This document shows, piece by piece, positions 25,627 to 32,232 of a stretch of 56,302 nucleotides of DNA (within the stretch, counting starts at the first letter, position 1; the number at the start of each line of letters is the position of its first letter). The notes under the pieces are model-generated. The model worked only from the letters and a program-made list of their open reading frames with translations. It made no database searches and was not told where the DNA came from. The translations under genes and the position numbers were made by a program. This DNA is from JALZAH01 sp051000755 (GTDB lineage Bacteria > Actinomycetota > Acidimicrobiia > Acidimicrobiales > Palsa-688), in NCBI GenBank assembly GCA_051000755.1, contig JBPCNZ010000145.1, positions 1-56,302 of the forward strand, given 5' to 3'.

Positions 25627-25640
25627 GTCGGCTGAGCATA
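25627..25640 (-). promoter_or_regulatory. Promoter -10 (TATGCT) of NlpC/P60-esterase pair
   Basis: TATGCT (25640-25635) is 8 bases before the GTG start and no SD is visible. A small hairpin, GGGCT/AGCCC, overlaps the sequence just upstream and may also end aroE transcripts. Confidence 0.4.
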
Positions 25641-25668
25641 GGGCTTCGCCAGCCCCTTTGTGACGACC

Positions 25669-26592
25669 TCAGGCACCTTCGCCCGTTTCTGTCTGCTCCC
25701 GCCGGGTCAGCTCGGCCCGCCCGGCCGCAGCCATGACCGCCAACGGCGGCGTCTGCCCGGTCCAGGCGGCCAGTTGCCGTCCGGCCTGGTGGAGGAGCAT
25801 CCCGAAGCCATTGGCCGTCCGAGCTCCCCGGCCCGCAGCGGCGATCAGCAGCGGGGTCACCGCCGGCGCGTAGATCAGATCGACGATCAGCTGCCCGGGC
25901 CCGAACCGGGCGGGATCGACATCGAGCGGGAGCGGGGCGGAGGTGTCGGCGCCGGAGCCCATGCCGACCGAGGTGGCGTTGACCACCAGGTCGGCGTCGC
26001 CGACCTCGTCGATCACCCCTGCCCGGCCCCGATCCCCAGCGAGGTTGGCGGCCGTCTTGGCCGCGTCACGGTTGCGGCCGACGACGACGACCTCGGCGGC
26101 GCCGGATTCGGCCAGGGACAGGGTGACGGCGCGCCCCGCCCCCCCGGTACCGAGAATGACGCAGCGGCGCCCGGTCGGATCCCAGCTCTCCTCGGACCGC
26201 AGGGCATCGATCAGCCCCGGTCCGTCGGTGCTCTCACCGATCATGGTCCCGTGCCGGACGATGACGGTGTTGACCGCACCGAGGCGGGTGGCCGTCGGGC
26301 TGACCCGGTCCAAACCGTCGATCACGGCCTGCTTGTGGGGCATGGTGACCGAGAGGCCGACCACGCCGAGCACCCGGGCGGCGTCGATCACCCGGTGGCC
26401 GGCGCCGGCCGCTACAGGGAAGGCCACGTACACCCAGTCCAGGCCCAGGTCGCCCAGAGCGGCGTTGTGCAGGACCGGCGACAGCGAGCGGTGGACCGGG
26501 TCCCCGATCACCCCCAGCACCGACGTGGCCCCGGTCGGAGGGGTCCAGGCCGGCCCCCTGGTCCCCGTTAGCAGAGTTTGACCGCCTTGCAC
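25669..26592 (-). CDS. aroE: Shikimate dehydrogenase
   Basis: AroE reduces 3-dehydroshikimate with NADPH. GDPVHRSLSPVLHNAA (shikimate site), the catalytic Lys in VTMPHKQAV, the STDGPG Asp, and the Rossmann GTGGAGRAV with the NADPH-specific VGRNRDAA are all present. Length is 307 aa. GTG 26592 has GGAG 5 bases upstream and overlaps the mltG end by 25 bases. The domain core starts at GTG 26520, which lacks an SD, so the first 24 residues may be an extension. Confidence 0.95.
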   Translation of the reverse strand: MQGGQTLLTGTRGPAWTPPTGATSVLGVIGDPVHRSLSPVLHNAALGDLGLDWVYVAFPVAAGAGHRVIDAARVLGVVGLSVTMPHKQAVIDGLDRVSPTATRLGAVNTVIVRHGTMIGESTDGPGLIDALRSEESWDPTGRRCVILGTGGAGRAVTLSLAESGAAEVVVVGRNRDAAKTAANLAGDRGRAGVIDEVGDADLVVNATSVGMGSGADTSAPLPLDVDPARFGPGQLIVDLIYAPAVTPLLIAAAGRGARTANGFGMLLHQAGRQLAAWTGQTPPLAVMAAAGRAELTRREQTETGEGA

Positions 26593-27995
26593 TGGTTCTC
26601 CAGGCCCTGGAAGCCGGCGTTGGTGGCGGCGAAACCCAGCTGACCGTTGGGGCTGATCTCCACGAAGTACAGGTAGTCGGTGCTCGGTGGCTTGGCCGCC
26701 GCTCGCAGAGAGGGCAGGCCGGGATTGGCGATCGGTGTCGGCGGTAGGCCCTTGTTGAGGCGGGTGTTGAAGGGGTTGGCCTGGTTGTAGTCGATAGTGG
26801 CGATGTTGACGTTGGGATTGGCCTTGCGCAGGGCGTAGACGAGCGTGGAGTCGGCCCCGAGGGTCATCTGGTGGGCCAGACGGTTGTAGATGGAGCTGGC
26901 CACCGGCCCCCGATCGGGGTCTAGCTTGGCCTCGCGCTCGACGATGGAGGCCACCTTGACCACGTCATAGGGGGCGATGTGCAGGGCGGCGGCGTCCTGG
27001 GCCAATCCGAGCTGGCTGGCCTCGTCGTTGAAGGCCCCGACCATCTTCTCCAGCACGTCCACCTCGGTCATGGTCGTGGAGATGTCGTAGGTGGCCGGGA
27101 AGACGAGGCCCTCGAGGTTGTTGGACCCCGGCGGCTCGTAGGGAGAACGGACGGTCCCACTGTTGGCCGCGGCCAGGAACTTCTGGGCCGACAGGTGCAG
27201 GCCGGACAGGGAGGCGATCCGCTGGGCGATGTCGGCCAAGGTGTAGCCCTCGGGGACGGTGAGGCGAACATACACCTTGGGGGGGCCGGCTTCGAGGCTG
27301 GCCACGACCGTGCCGTAGCTCTCGTTCCTGGCCAGTCGGTAGGTACCCGGCAGCAGCACACCGGTCCCCTTGATCTTGACGTAGTAGGGGAGGAGCCCCC
27401 CGTCCTTGATGATCCCGTCCTTCGCCAGGAGCGATCCGATCTTTGCCGTGGACGACTGGGGGGGGATGACGACGGCCACCTTGGGCCCGGGCTGACCTCC
27501 CGGGCTGATCTGGCCCCGCACATAGAACAGGCCCACGACAACGAGCAGGATCACGATCCCGAACACGCCGAGCATGGTGGAGCGAAGCCGGTGCCGGCGT
27601 CGCCGGGTGGGCACGGTCGCCCGCTGTTCGTGGATGAGAGGATCGTGCTCCGGTCCCAGCAGCCCGGCGGCGACCAGATCCTCAGCGTTGAGGTAATGGT
27701 CCTGAACGTCGGTCGACTCATGGTCGATCACCACGTAATCCGGGTCGAGGCCGGCGGCCACGGCGGCGGCTGGATCCGAACCGGCTCCGCCCGGCCCCTC
27801 AGCGCCGGAACCATCCGGGGCCCGGCCCTCGCCGACAATCCCGCCCTCGGCCGGGACCGCTCCTCCCTGGCCCAGTTCCGGCGGGCTCACGGCTGCCTGG
27901 CTCACCGAGTGGTAGTCCACCAAGGGGTAGACCTCGGGACCCTCGGCCGACTCGGCCACCTCGGTTGTCGTCGGCCGTCGCCGGCCGTCAGCCAC
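26568..27995 (-). CDS. mltG: Endolytic murein transglycosylase MltG
   Basis: MltG cleaves nascent glycan strands at the membrane and sets their length. The protein (475 aa) has a long acidic cytoplasmic N-terminus (about 1-130), a basic stop (TRRRRHRLR), one membrane helix (MLGVFGIVILLVVVGLFYV) and a periplasmic YceG domain. The catalytic Glu lies in IVEREAKLD, followed by RGPVASSIYNRL and LPPTPIANPGLPSL. It begins inside the ruvX end (8-base overlap), and aroE starts before it ends. Confidence 0.96.
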   Translation of the reverse strand: MADGRRRPTTTEVAESAEGPEVYPLVDYHSVSQAAVSPPELGQGGAVPAEGGIVGEGRAPDGSGAEGPGGAGSDPAAAVAAGLDPDYVVIDHESTDVQDHYLNAEDLVAAGLLGPEHDPLIHEQRATVPTRRRRHRLRSTMLGVFGIVILLVVVGLFYVRGQISPGGQPGPKVAVVIPPQSSTAKIGSLLAKDGIIKDGGLLPYYVKIKGTGVLLPGTYRLARNESYGTVVASLEAGPPKVYVRLTVPEGYTLADIAQRIASLSGLHLSAQKFLAAANSGTVRSPYEPPGSNNLEGLVFPATYDISTTMTEVDVLEKMVGAFNDEASQLGLAQDAAALHIAPYDVVKVASIVEREAKLDPDRGPVASSIYNRLAHQMTLGADSTLVYALRKANPNVNIATIDYNQANPFNTRLNKGLPPTPIANPGLPSLRAAAKPPSTDYLYFVEISPNGQLGFAATNAGFQGLENQCKAVKLC

Positions 27996-28527
27996 CTGGG
28001 TCCTCGTCGGCGTCGTCGCCTCGCGGGTCCCCGCCGTCGGCGGCGGCGACCCGGCGCCGGTCGAGCCACGACTGCAGGATGATCGTGGCCGCGGTCCGGT
28101 CCACGACGGCTCGCTGCTGGCGGGCCTTGCGGCCCCCGGCTCGCAACGCCGACGTGGCCACCACCGTGCTCAGCCGCTCATCGATCGTGGTGACCGGTAC
28201 CCCGAGGACGGGGCGCAGAGCGTCGATCTCGGCCAGAGCGCCGGCGGCCGCCCGCCCGACTCCGCCGTCCAGTGACAGGGGCAGGCCGACGACGATGCCA
28301 ACCGCCTCGTACTCCGCGGTCATGGCCCCGAGCAACCGGTGGTCCCGGGCCCATTCGGAGCTGCGGGCGACGGTCTCCACCCCTACGGCCAGGGTCTGGG
28401 CCGAATCGGAGGCGGCCACGCCGATGCGCCTTGACCCGAGGTCAAGGCCGAGGACCCTTCCCGCCGGAGGGACGGAGATCGCCGGGTCCGAGTCTTGTTC
28501 GGCGCCGGCCGGGGCGGAGAAGCTCAT
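27988..28527 (-). CDS. ruvX: RuvX/YqgF RNase H-fold nuclease
   Basis: RuvX (179 aa) is a YqgF family RNase H-fold nuclease, linked to 16S rRNA 5' maturation and to Holliday junction processing. The acidic residues appear in GLDLGSRRIGVA, VGLPLSLDG, IDERLSTV and DRTAATIIL. The frame is open to 28626, but ATG 28527 (MSFSAPAGAEQD) is a natural start; the domain itself begins near residue 20. It sits between a DUF6167-like gene and mltG, without the alaS gene that usually precedes it. Confidence 0.93.
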   Translation of the reverse strand: MSFSAPAGAEQDSDPAISVPPAGRVLGLDLGSRRIGVAASDSAQTLAVGVETVARSSEWARDHRLLGAMTAEYEAVGIVVGLPLSLDGGVGRAAAGALAEIDALRPVLGVPVTTIDERLSTVVATSALRAGGRKARQQRAVVDRTAATIILQSWLDRRRVAAADGGDPRGDDADEDPGG

Positions 28528-28540
28528 GAAGCCGTCGATG

Positions 28541-28984
28541 CTACTCCCCCGAATGCCGACGTCGGGGGCCGCGGCGGCGGAGCGGAGAAGCCTCGGCGTG
28601 GCCGTCGACCTGGCCCTCGACCACATCGATGATCGCCGCCGGCCGGGCCCGGCGGCGGGACCGGTGGCGGCCAGGCTGCGCCGGGGGAAGACCGCGCCGG
28701 GTGATCATCTCGTCGGGGCGGCCCCGGCCGCCCGAAGGACGGCCGGGCCCGCCCGTGCCCAGTTGGCGCCGCAACTCCTCCTCGCGGAGCCGCATGGCCT
28801 CCCGGCCCTCGTCGAGAGCCTCACGCACATCGTCGGCGAGGTAACGCGCCCGTTGGACCACATCGGCATTCATGCGCTCCGGCAGATAACGCTCCACGGT
28901 GCGCTTCACCCGGCGCTGGGCCCAGACGGACCCGCCGAATCCAACGGCGGCACCCATGGAGATCCACCTGAACCGCTTGAACAC
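28541..28984 (-). CDS. DUF6167-like small membrane-associated protein
   Basis: The protein (147 aa) starts VFKRFRWISMGAAVGFGGSV, giving one possible membrane-associated helix, followed by amphipathic helices (RARYLADDVREALDEGREAM) and a Gly/Arg/Pro-rich C-terminus. A short protein of this form stands between the DUF948 gene and alaS in Streptomyces and relatives; I assign it to that family by position and pattern. GTG 28984 has AGAGGAAG 3 bases upstream. Its function is unknown. Confidence 0.75.
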   Translation of the reverse strand: MFKRFRWISMGAAVGFGGSVWAQRRVKRTVERYLPERMNADVVQRARYLADDVREALDEGREAMRLREEELRRQLGTGGPGRPSGGRGRPDEMITRRGLPPAQPGRHRSRRRARPAAIIDVVEGQVDGHAEASPLRRRGPRRRHSGE

Positions 28985-28992
28985 GCCTTCCT

Positions 28993-29463
28993 CTACCTTC
29001 GCGCTGCCGCTCGGGGGCGGCGAACCTTGGCCTCGGCGACGGCATCCTGGCGCCGTTGCCGGTCCGTACGGCCCCGGGAGCGCCGCCACCGCGCCGATGC
29101 CCTCGAGGTGCCCCGGCCCAGTGCCATGATCTTGATGAGGGGGTTGGACAGGGCGACGTACGCCAGCCGCGATGCGGCCCCGACCGTCTCGGTGATGGTC
29201 TCCGCCGAGCCCACCAGGTCCTCCACCCTCTCCAGCTCGGCGCCCGCTCGCGACACGGTCGCCCCCACGTCGTCGATGAGCATGGTCGTTCTCTGGGCCA
29301 GATCCTCGGCGGCCCGGCGCAGGGCCCGAGCCGAACGGATCACCGACAAGGCGGCCACCACCAGCGCCACCACCACCAACGTGGCCACCACGGTGACGCC
29401 GACGGCGACGGTGCTCGTGGTGGCGGTCGCCACGGTCCCAACAGCCACGGTTCCCAATGCCAC
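28993..29463 (-). CDS. DUF948 family membrane protein
   Basis: The protein (156 aa) has one N-terminal hydrophobic helix (VAVGVTVVATLVVVALVVAA), then a long coiled-coil-like region (AEDLAQRTTMLIDDVGATVSRAGAE and on to about 105), then a basic tail. This matches DUF948 proteins, which sit next to rarA/alaS in actinobacteria. Function is unknown; the family resembles the methyl-accepting chemotaxis type of coiled coil. It starts 11 bases after rarA, and its stop is 8 bases before the next start, so it is in the same operon. Confidence 0.85.
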   Translation of the reverse strand: MALGTVAVGTVATATTSTVAVGVTVVATLVVVALVVAALSVIRSARALRRAAEDLAQRTTMLIDDVGATVSRAGAELERVEDLVGSAETITETVGAASRLAYVALSNPLIKIMALGRGTSRASARWRRSRGRTDRQRRQDAVAEAKVRRPRAAARR

Positions 29464-29474
29464 AGTCGGCGAGC

Positions 29475-30791
29475 CTACCGGTCGCCTTCGCGCCGCTCAC
29501 GCCAAGCCCCGGCCCGGCCCGCTTCCGCCCCGTGAGGGGACGGCTCGTAGTAGACGCGACCCTCCAGATGCTCGGGACGATAGGCCTGGGGCAGCCAACC
29601 CCGAGGGTCGTCATGGGGGTACTGGTAGGACGATCCGTGACCCAACCGGGTCGCCCCCGGGTAGTGGGCGTCACGGAGATGAGCGGGGACCTGGCCGGTG
29701 GGTTGGTCGACGACGTCGGCCTGGGCCCGGCTCAGGGCGGCGGTGATCCGGTTCGACTTCGGGGCCAGGGACAGGTGCACCACGGCCTGGGCCAGGTTGA
29801 GCTGAGCCTCCGGCAAGCCGACCATCTCCACGGCCCGAGCGGTGGCGTCGGCCACCAGAAGCGACATTGGGTCCGCCATACCGACATCCTCGCTGGCCAG
29901 GATGACCAGGCGGCGGGCCACGAAGCGGGCGTCCTCGCCGGCCGCCAGCATCCGCGCCAGCCAGTACAGCCCGGCATCAGGATCCGATCCGCGGATCGAC
30001 TTGATGAACGCCGACACGATGTCGTAGTGGTCGTCGGTCTCGTAGCGCAGGGCCCGGGTGCTGCGGGCCGCTTCGATGTCGGCGACGGTCACCGCTCGCT
30101 GCTCCGCCAGGGCGAGGGCCACCTCCAGGCTGGTCAGCGCGGCCCGGGCATCACCGTCGACCAGGTTCACCAGCAGCTCGACGGCGTCGGGCTCCGCCGT
30201 CGCCCCTTCGTGGCGCAGGGCCCGTTTCACCACGGTGACCAACGCGGCGGGACTGAGCGGCTCGAGGCGGAACAGGCTCGAGCGGCTGAGGAGGGGCGCG
30301 TTGACCGAGAAGTAGGGGTTCTCGGTCGTGGCCCCCACCAACGTCAGGGTGCCGTCCTCCACCGCTGGCAGCAGGGCATCCTGCTGGGTGCGGTTGAAGC
30401 GGTGGACCTCGTCGAGGAAGAGGATGGTCCCCCTCCCGTGCTGACCGAGGAGCTCCCGGGCTCCGCTGACCGCCTCCCGGACATCCTTCACACCGGCACT
30501 GACGGCCGACATGGGAACGAACGCCCGGCTGGTGGCGCCCGCGATCAGCTGGGCCAGGGTCGTCTTCCCCGTCCCCGGCGGCCCCCACAGCACCACCGAC
30601 GACAGTCGGTCGGCGTCAATGAGGGCCCGCAGGGGTCGGCCGGGGGCGAGGAGCTGGTCCTGGCCGATGACCTCGTCGAGGCTGGTGGGCCGCATCCGGG
30701 CCGCCAGTGGCGCCTGGTTGGCCAGGCGCTGGTTGGCAGCCGACTCGAACAGATCGGCTCCCGCGGTGGCCGAGGACCGGCGGGCGGGCAT
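29475..30791 (-). CDS. rarA: Replication-associated recombination protein A (MgsA), AAA+ ATPase
   Basis: RarA (438 aa) is an AAA+ ATPase of the clamp-loader group that works at stalled replication forks. Walker A GPPGTGKT is at residues 70-77, Walker B is LFLDEVHRF, and the sensor 1 ATTENPYFSV is present. The C-terminal tetramerisation domain has SEDVGMADP and HYPGATRLGHG. TACCCT stands 6 bases before the ATG with no SD, so the message is probably leaderless. It heads the operon rarA-DUF948-DUF6167-like-ruvX-mltG-aroE. Confidence 0.96.
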   Translation of the reverse strand: MPARRSSATAGADLFESAANQRLANQAPLAARMRPTSLDEVIGQDQLLAPGRPLRALIDADRLSSVVLWGPPGTGKTTLAQLIAGATSRAFVPMSAVSAGVKDVREAVSGARELLGQHGRGTILFLDEVHRFNRTQQDALLPAVEDGTLTLVGATTENPYFSVNAPLLSRSSLFRLEPLSPAALVTVVKRALRHEGATAEPDAVELLVNLVDGDARAALTSLEVALALAEQRAVTVADIEAARSTRALRYETDDHYDIVSAFIKSIRGSDPDAGLYWLARMLAAGEDARFVARRLVILASEDVGMADPMSLLVADATARAVEMVGLPEAQLNLAQAVVHLSLAPKSNRITAALSRAQADVVDQPTGQVPAHLRDAHYPGATRLGHGSSYQYPHDDPRGWLPQAYRPEHLEGRVYYEPSPHGAEAGRAGAWRERREGDR

Positions 30792-30803
30792 CGTCTCAGG
30801 GTA
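30792..30803 (-). promoter_or_regulatory. Promoter -10 (TACCCT) at rarA, leaderless
   Basis: TACCCT (30803-30798) lies 6 bases before the rarA ATG, so the predicted +1 is the A of ATG. No SD is present. Confidence 0.55.
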
Positions 30804-30823
30804 CTGACGGAGGGTGACCCGTC

Positions 30824-30837
30824 GCCGGGCTCCCGGC
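30824..30837 (-). terminator. Short GC hairpin after hisS
   Basis: GCCGG/CCGGC with a four-base loop begins 9 bases after the hisS stop and lies before the rarA promoter. It is small and lacks a U-tract, so a terminator role is only plausible. Confidence 0.3.
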
Positions 30838-30846
30838 CCGGGCTTC

Positions 30847-32166
30847 TTATGGGGGCGGGCCGGAGCCGGGTCGGCGCGGGCGCAGAGACGACAATCCCGG
30901 CAAAGGTTCCCCCGGCGGTGGCGGTTTGGCCTCCGGGCCCAGCTCCAGGCAGGTGTCGAAGCCCTCGGCCGCCAACTGATCCAGGAGCCGGCGCTGGTTT
31001 CGGATCCTCGTCACGATGCGCACGTCGGCGTCCTCGGCGATGAGTCGCCGCTGCCAGGCGACGACGGTGCCTGGATCGGTGCTGGCATCGTGGAGGATGG
31101 CCACCCGGCGCCGGCCGGGCGCCAGGCGATCGGCGTCGACCAGGTCGACGATCCGTTCGAAACCGATCGAAAAACCGCAGGCCGCCACGTCACGTCCGGC
31201 GAAGCGACCGATCATCCCGTCATAACGGCCGCCGCCGCCGACCGAGCCGGCGAACGACGGGTGCGACAACTCGAAGATCGGACCGGTGTAGTAGCCCATA
31301 CCCCGGACCAGGGTCGGGTCGGCCACCAGGTTGACCTCGGGCGCGGCCACCGCCAGTCCCGCCCTGATGTCCCGCAGGTCGCCCGCGGCGTCCGTGGCGC
31401 TCGGCGGCAGGGCTTCGAGTGTCGCATCGAACGCATCGGCGCCGCCCCGGCTCGTTCGTCCGCCGCCGACCGTCGCCTCCAGCACGGCGACGAGGCGGTC
31501 CACCGTGCCTGCGCCGGCACCCCGCAACTCGGCACCGATTCCATCGATCCCGATCTTGTCCAGCTTGTCGATGGTGACCAGCGCCCCGGCGCGCTCCGCG
31601 GGCTCGAACCCGCAGGCGTCGAGCAGTCCGATCAGGACGCGGCGGTCGTTGATCCTGACGGTGATCCCCTCGATCCCCAGATCGCCGACGGCCGCCGTGG
31701 TGGCGGTGATCAGCTCGATCTCGGCCAGGCTGGACGGCTCACCGAGCACGTCGATGTCGCATTGGGTGAACTGGCGGTACCGCCCCTTCTGCGGGCGCTC
31801 GGCCCGCCACACGGGAGCGATCTGGATCGAGCGGAACACGTCGGGGAGCTCGGCGCGATGGGTGGCGTAGAACCGGGCCAGGGGCACGGTGAGGTCGAAG
31901 CGCAGACCGAGGTCGGCGGCCGACGCCGGCTCGATGGCCGCCTCCGGGGCCAGGCCGCGTCGGAGGATCTTGAAGATGAGCTTCTCATTGTCGCCCCCGT
32001 CGCTCGCCTGCAGGCGCCGGAGGTCCTCGGCCACGGGCGTCTCGATCTGTCGATACCCGAAGGCGGCGAAGGAGGTCCGGATCGAGGACATGATCCCCTC
32101 ACGCCGGGCTTTCTCTTCAGGCAGAAAATCACGCATCCCGCGCGGTGGCTGAACGTCGGAGGGCAC
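30847..32166 (-). CDS. hisS: Histidyl-tRNA synthetase, divergent C-terminus
   Basis: HisRS (439 aa) charges tRNA-His. Class II motif 2 (APVWRAERPQKGRYRQF then TQCDIDVLG) and motif 3 (GGGGRYDGM and CGFSIGFERI) are intact. The histidine-A motif is LVRGMGYYTG, where the usual RGLDYY has Asp. The C-terminal anticodon-binding domain looks shortened (about residues 345-415), and the last 25 residues are Pro/Arg-rich. HisZ, the HisG regulator, is less likely because motif 2 is of the tRNA-synthetase type. The neighbours relA and rarA fit hisS. GTG start, with TAACGT 7 bases upstream. Confidence 0.9.
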   Translation of the reverse strand: MPSDVQPPRGMRDFLPEEKARREGIMSSIRTSFAAFGYRQIETPVAEDLRRLQASDGGDNEKLIFKILRRGLAPEAAIEPASAADLGLRFDLTVPLARFYATHRAELPDVFRSIQIAPVWRAERPQKGRYRQFTQCDIDVLGEPSSLAEIELITATTAAVGDLGIEGITVRINDRRVLIGLLDACGFEPAERAGALVTIDKLDKIGIDGIGAELRGAGAGTVDRLVAVLEATVGGGRTSRGGADAFDATLEALPPSATDAAGDLRDIRAGLAVAAPEVNLVADPTLVRGMGYYTGPIFELSHPSFAGSVGGGGRYDGMIGRFAGRDVAACGFSIGFERIVDLVDADRLAPGRRRVAILHDASTDPGTVVAWQRRLIAEDADVRIVTRIRNQRRLLDQLAAEGFDTCLELGPEAKPPPPGEPLPGLSSLRPRRPGSGPPP

Positions 32167-32179
32167 GACGGCGACGTTA
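32167..32179 (-). promoter_or_regulatory. Promoter -10 (TAACGT) at hisS, near-leaderless
   Basis: TAACGT (32179-32174) is 7 bases before the hisS GTG and there is no SD. The predicted +1 is one base upstream of the start codon. Confidence 0.5.
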
Positions 32180-32232
32180 GTGACCGGAAAACCACAACCT
32201 TGGGCGAGAGAGAAGGCGGCCCCGTCGCCGAC

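Noticed and set aside
30847..32166. HisZ, ATP phosphoribosyltransferase regulatory subunit, instead of HisRS
   Set aside because: Motif 2 (RAERPQKGRYRQF) and the location between relA and rarA fit HisRS, although the histidine-A motif is altered.
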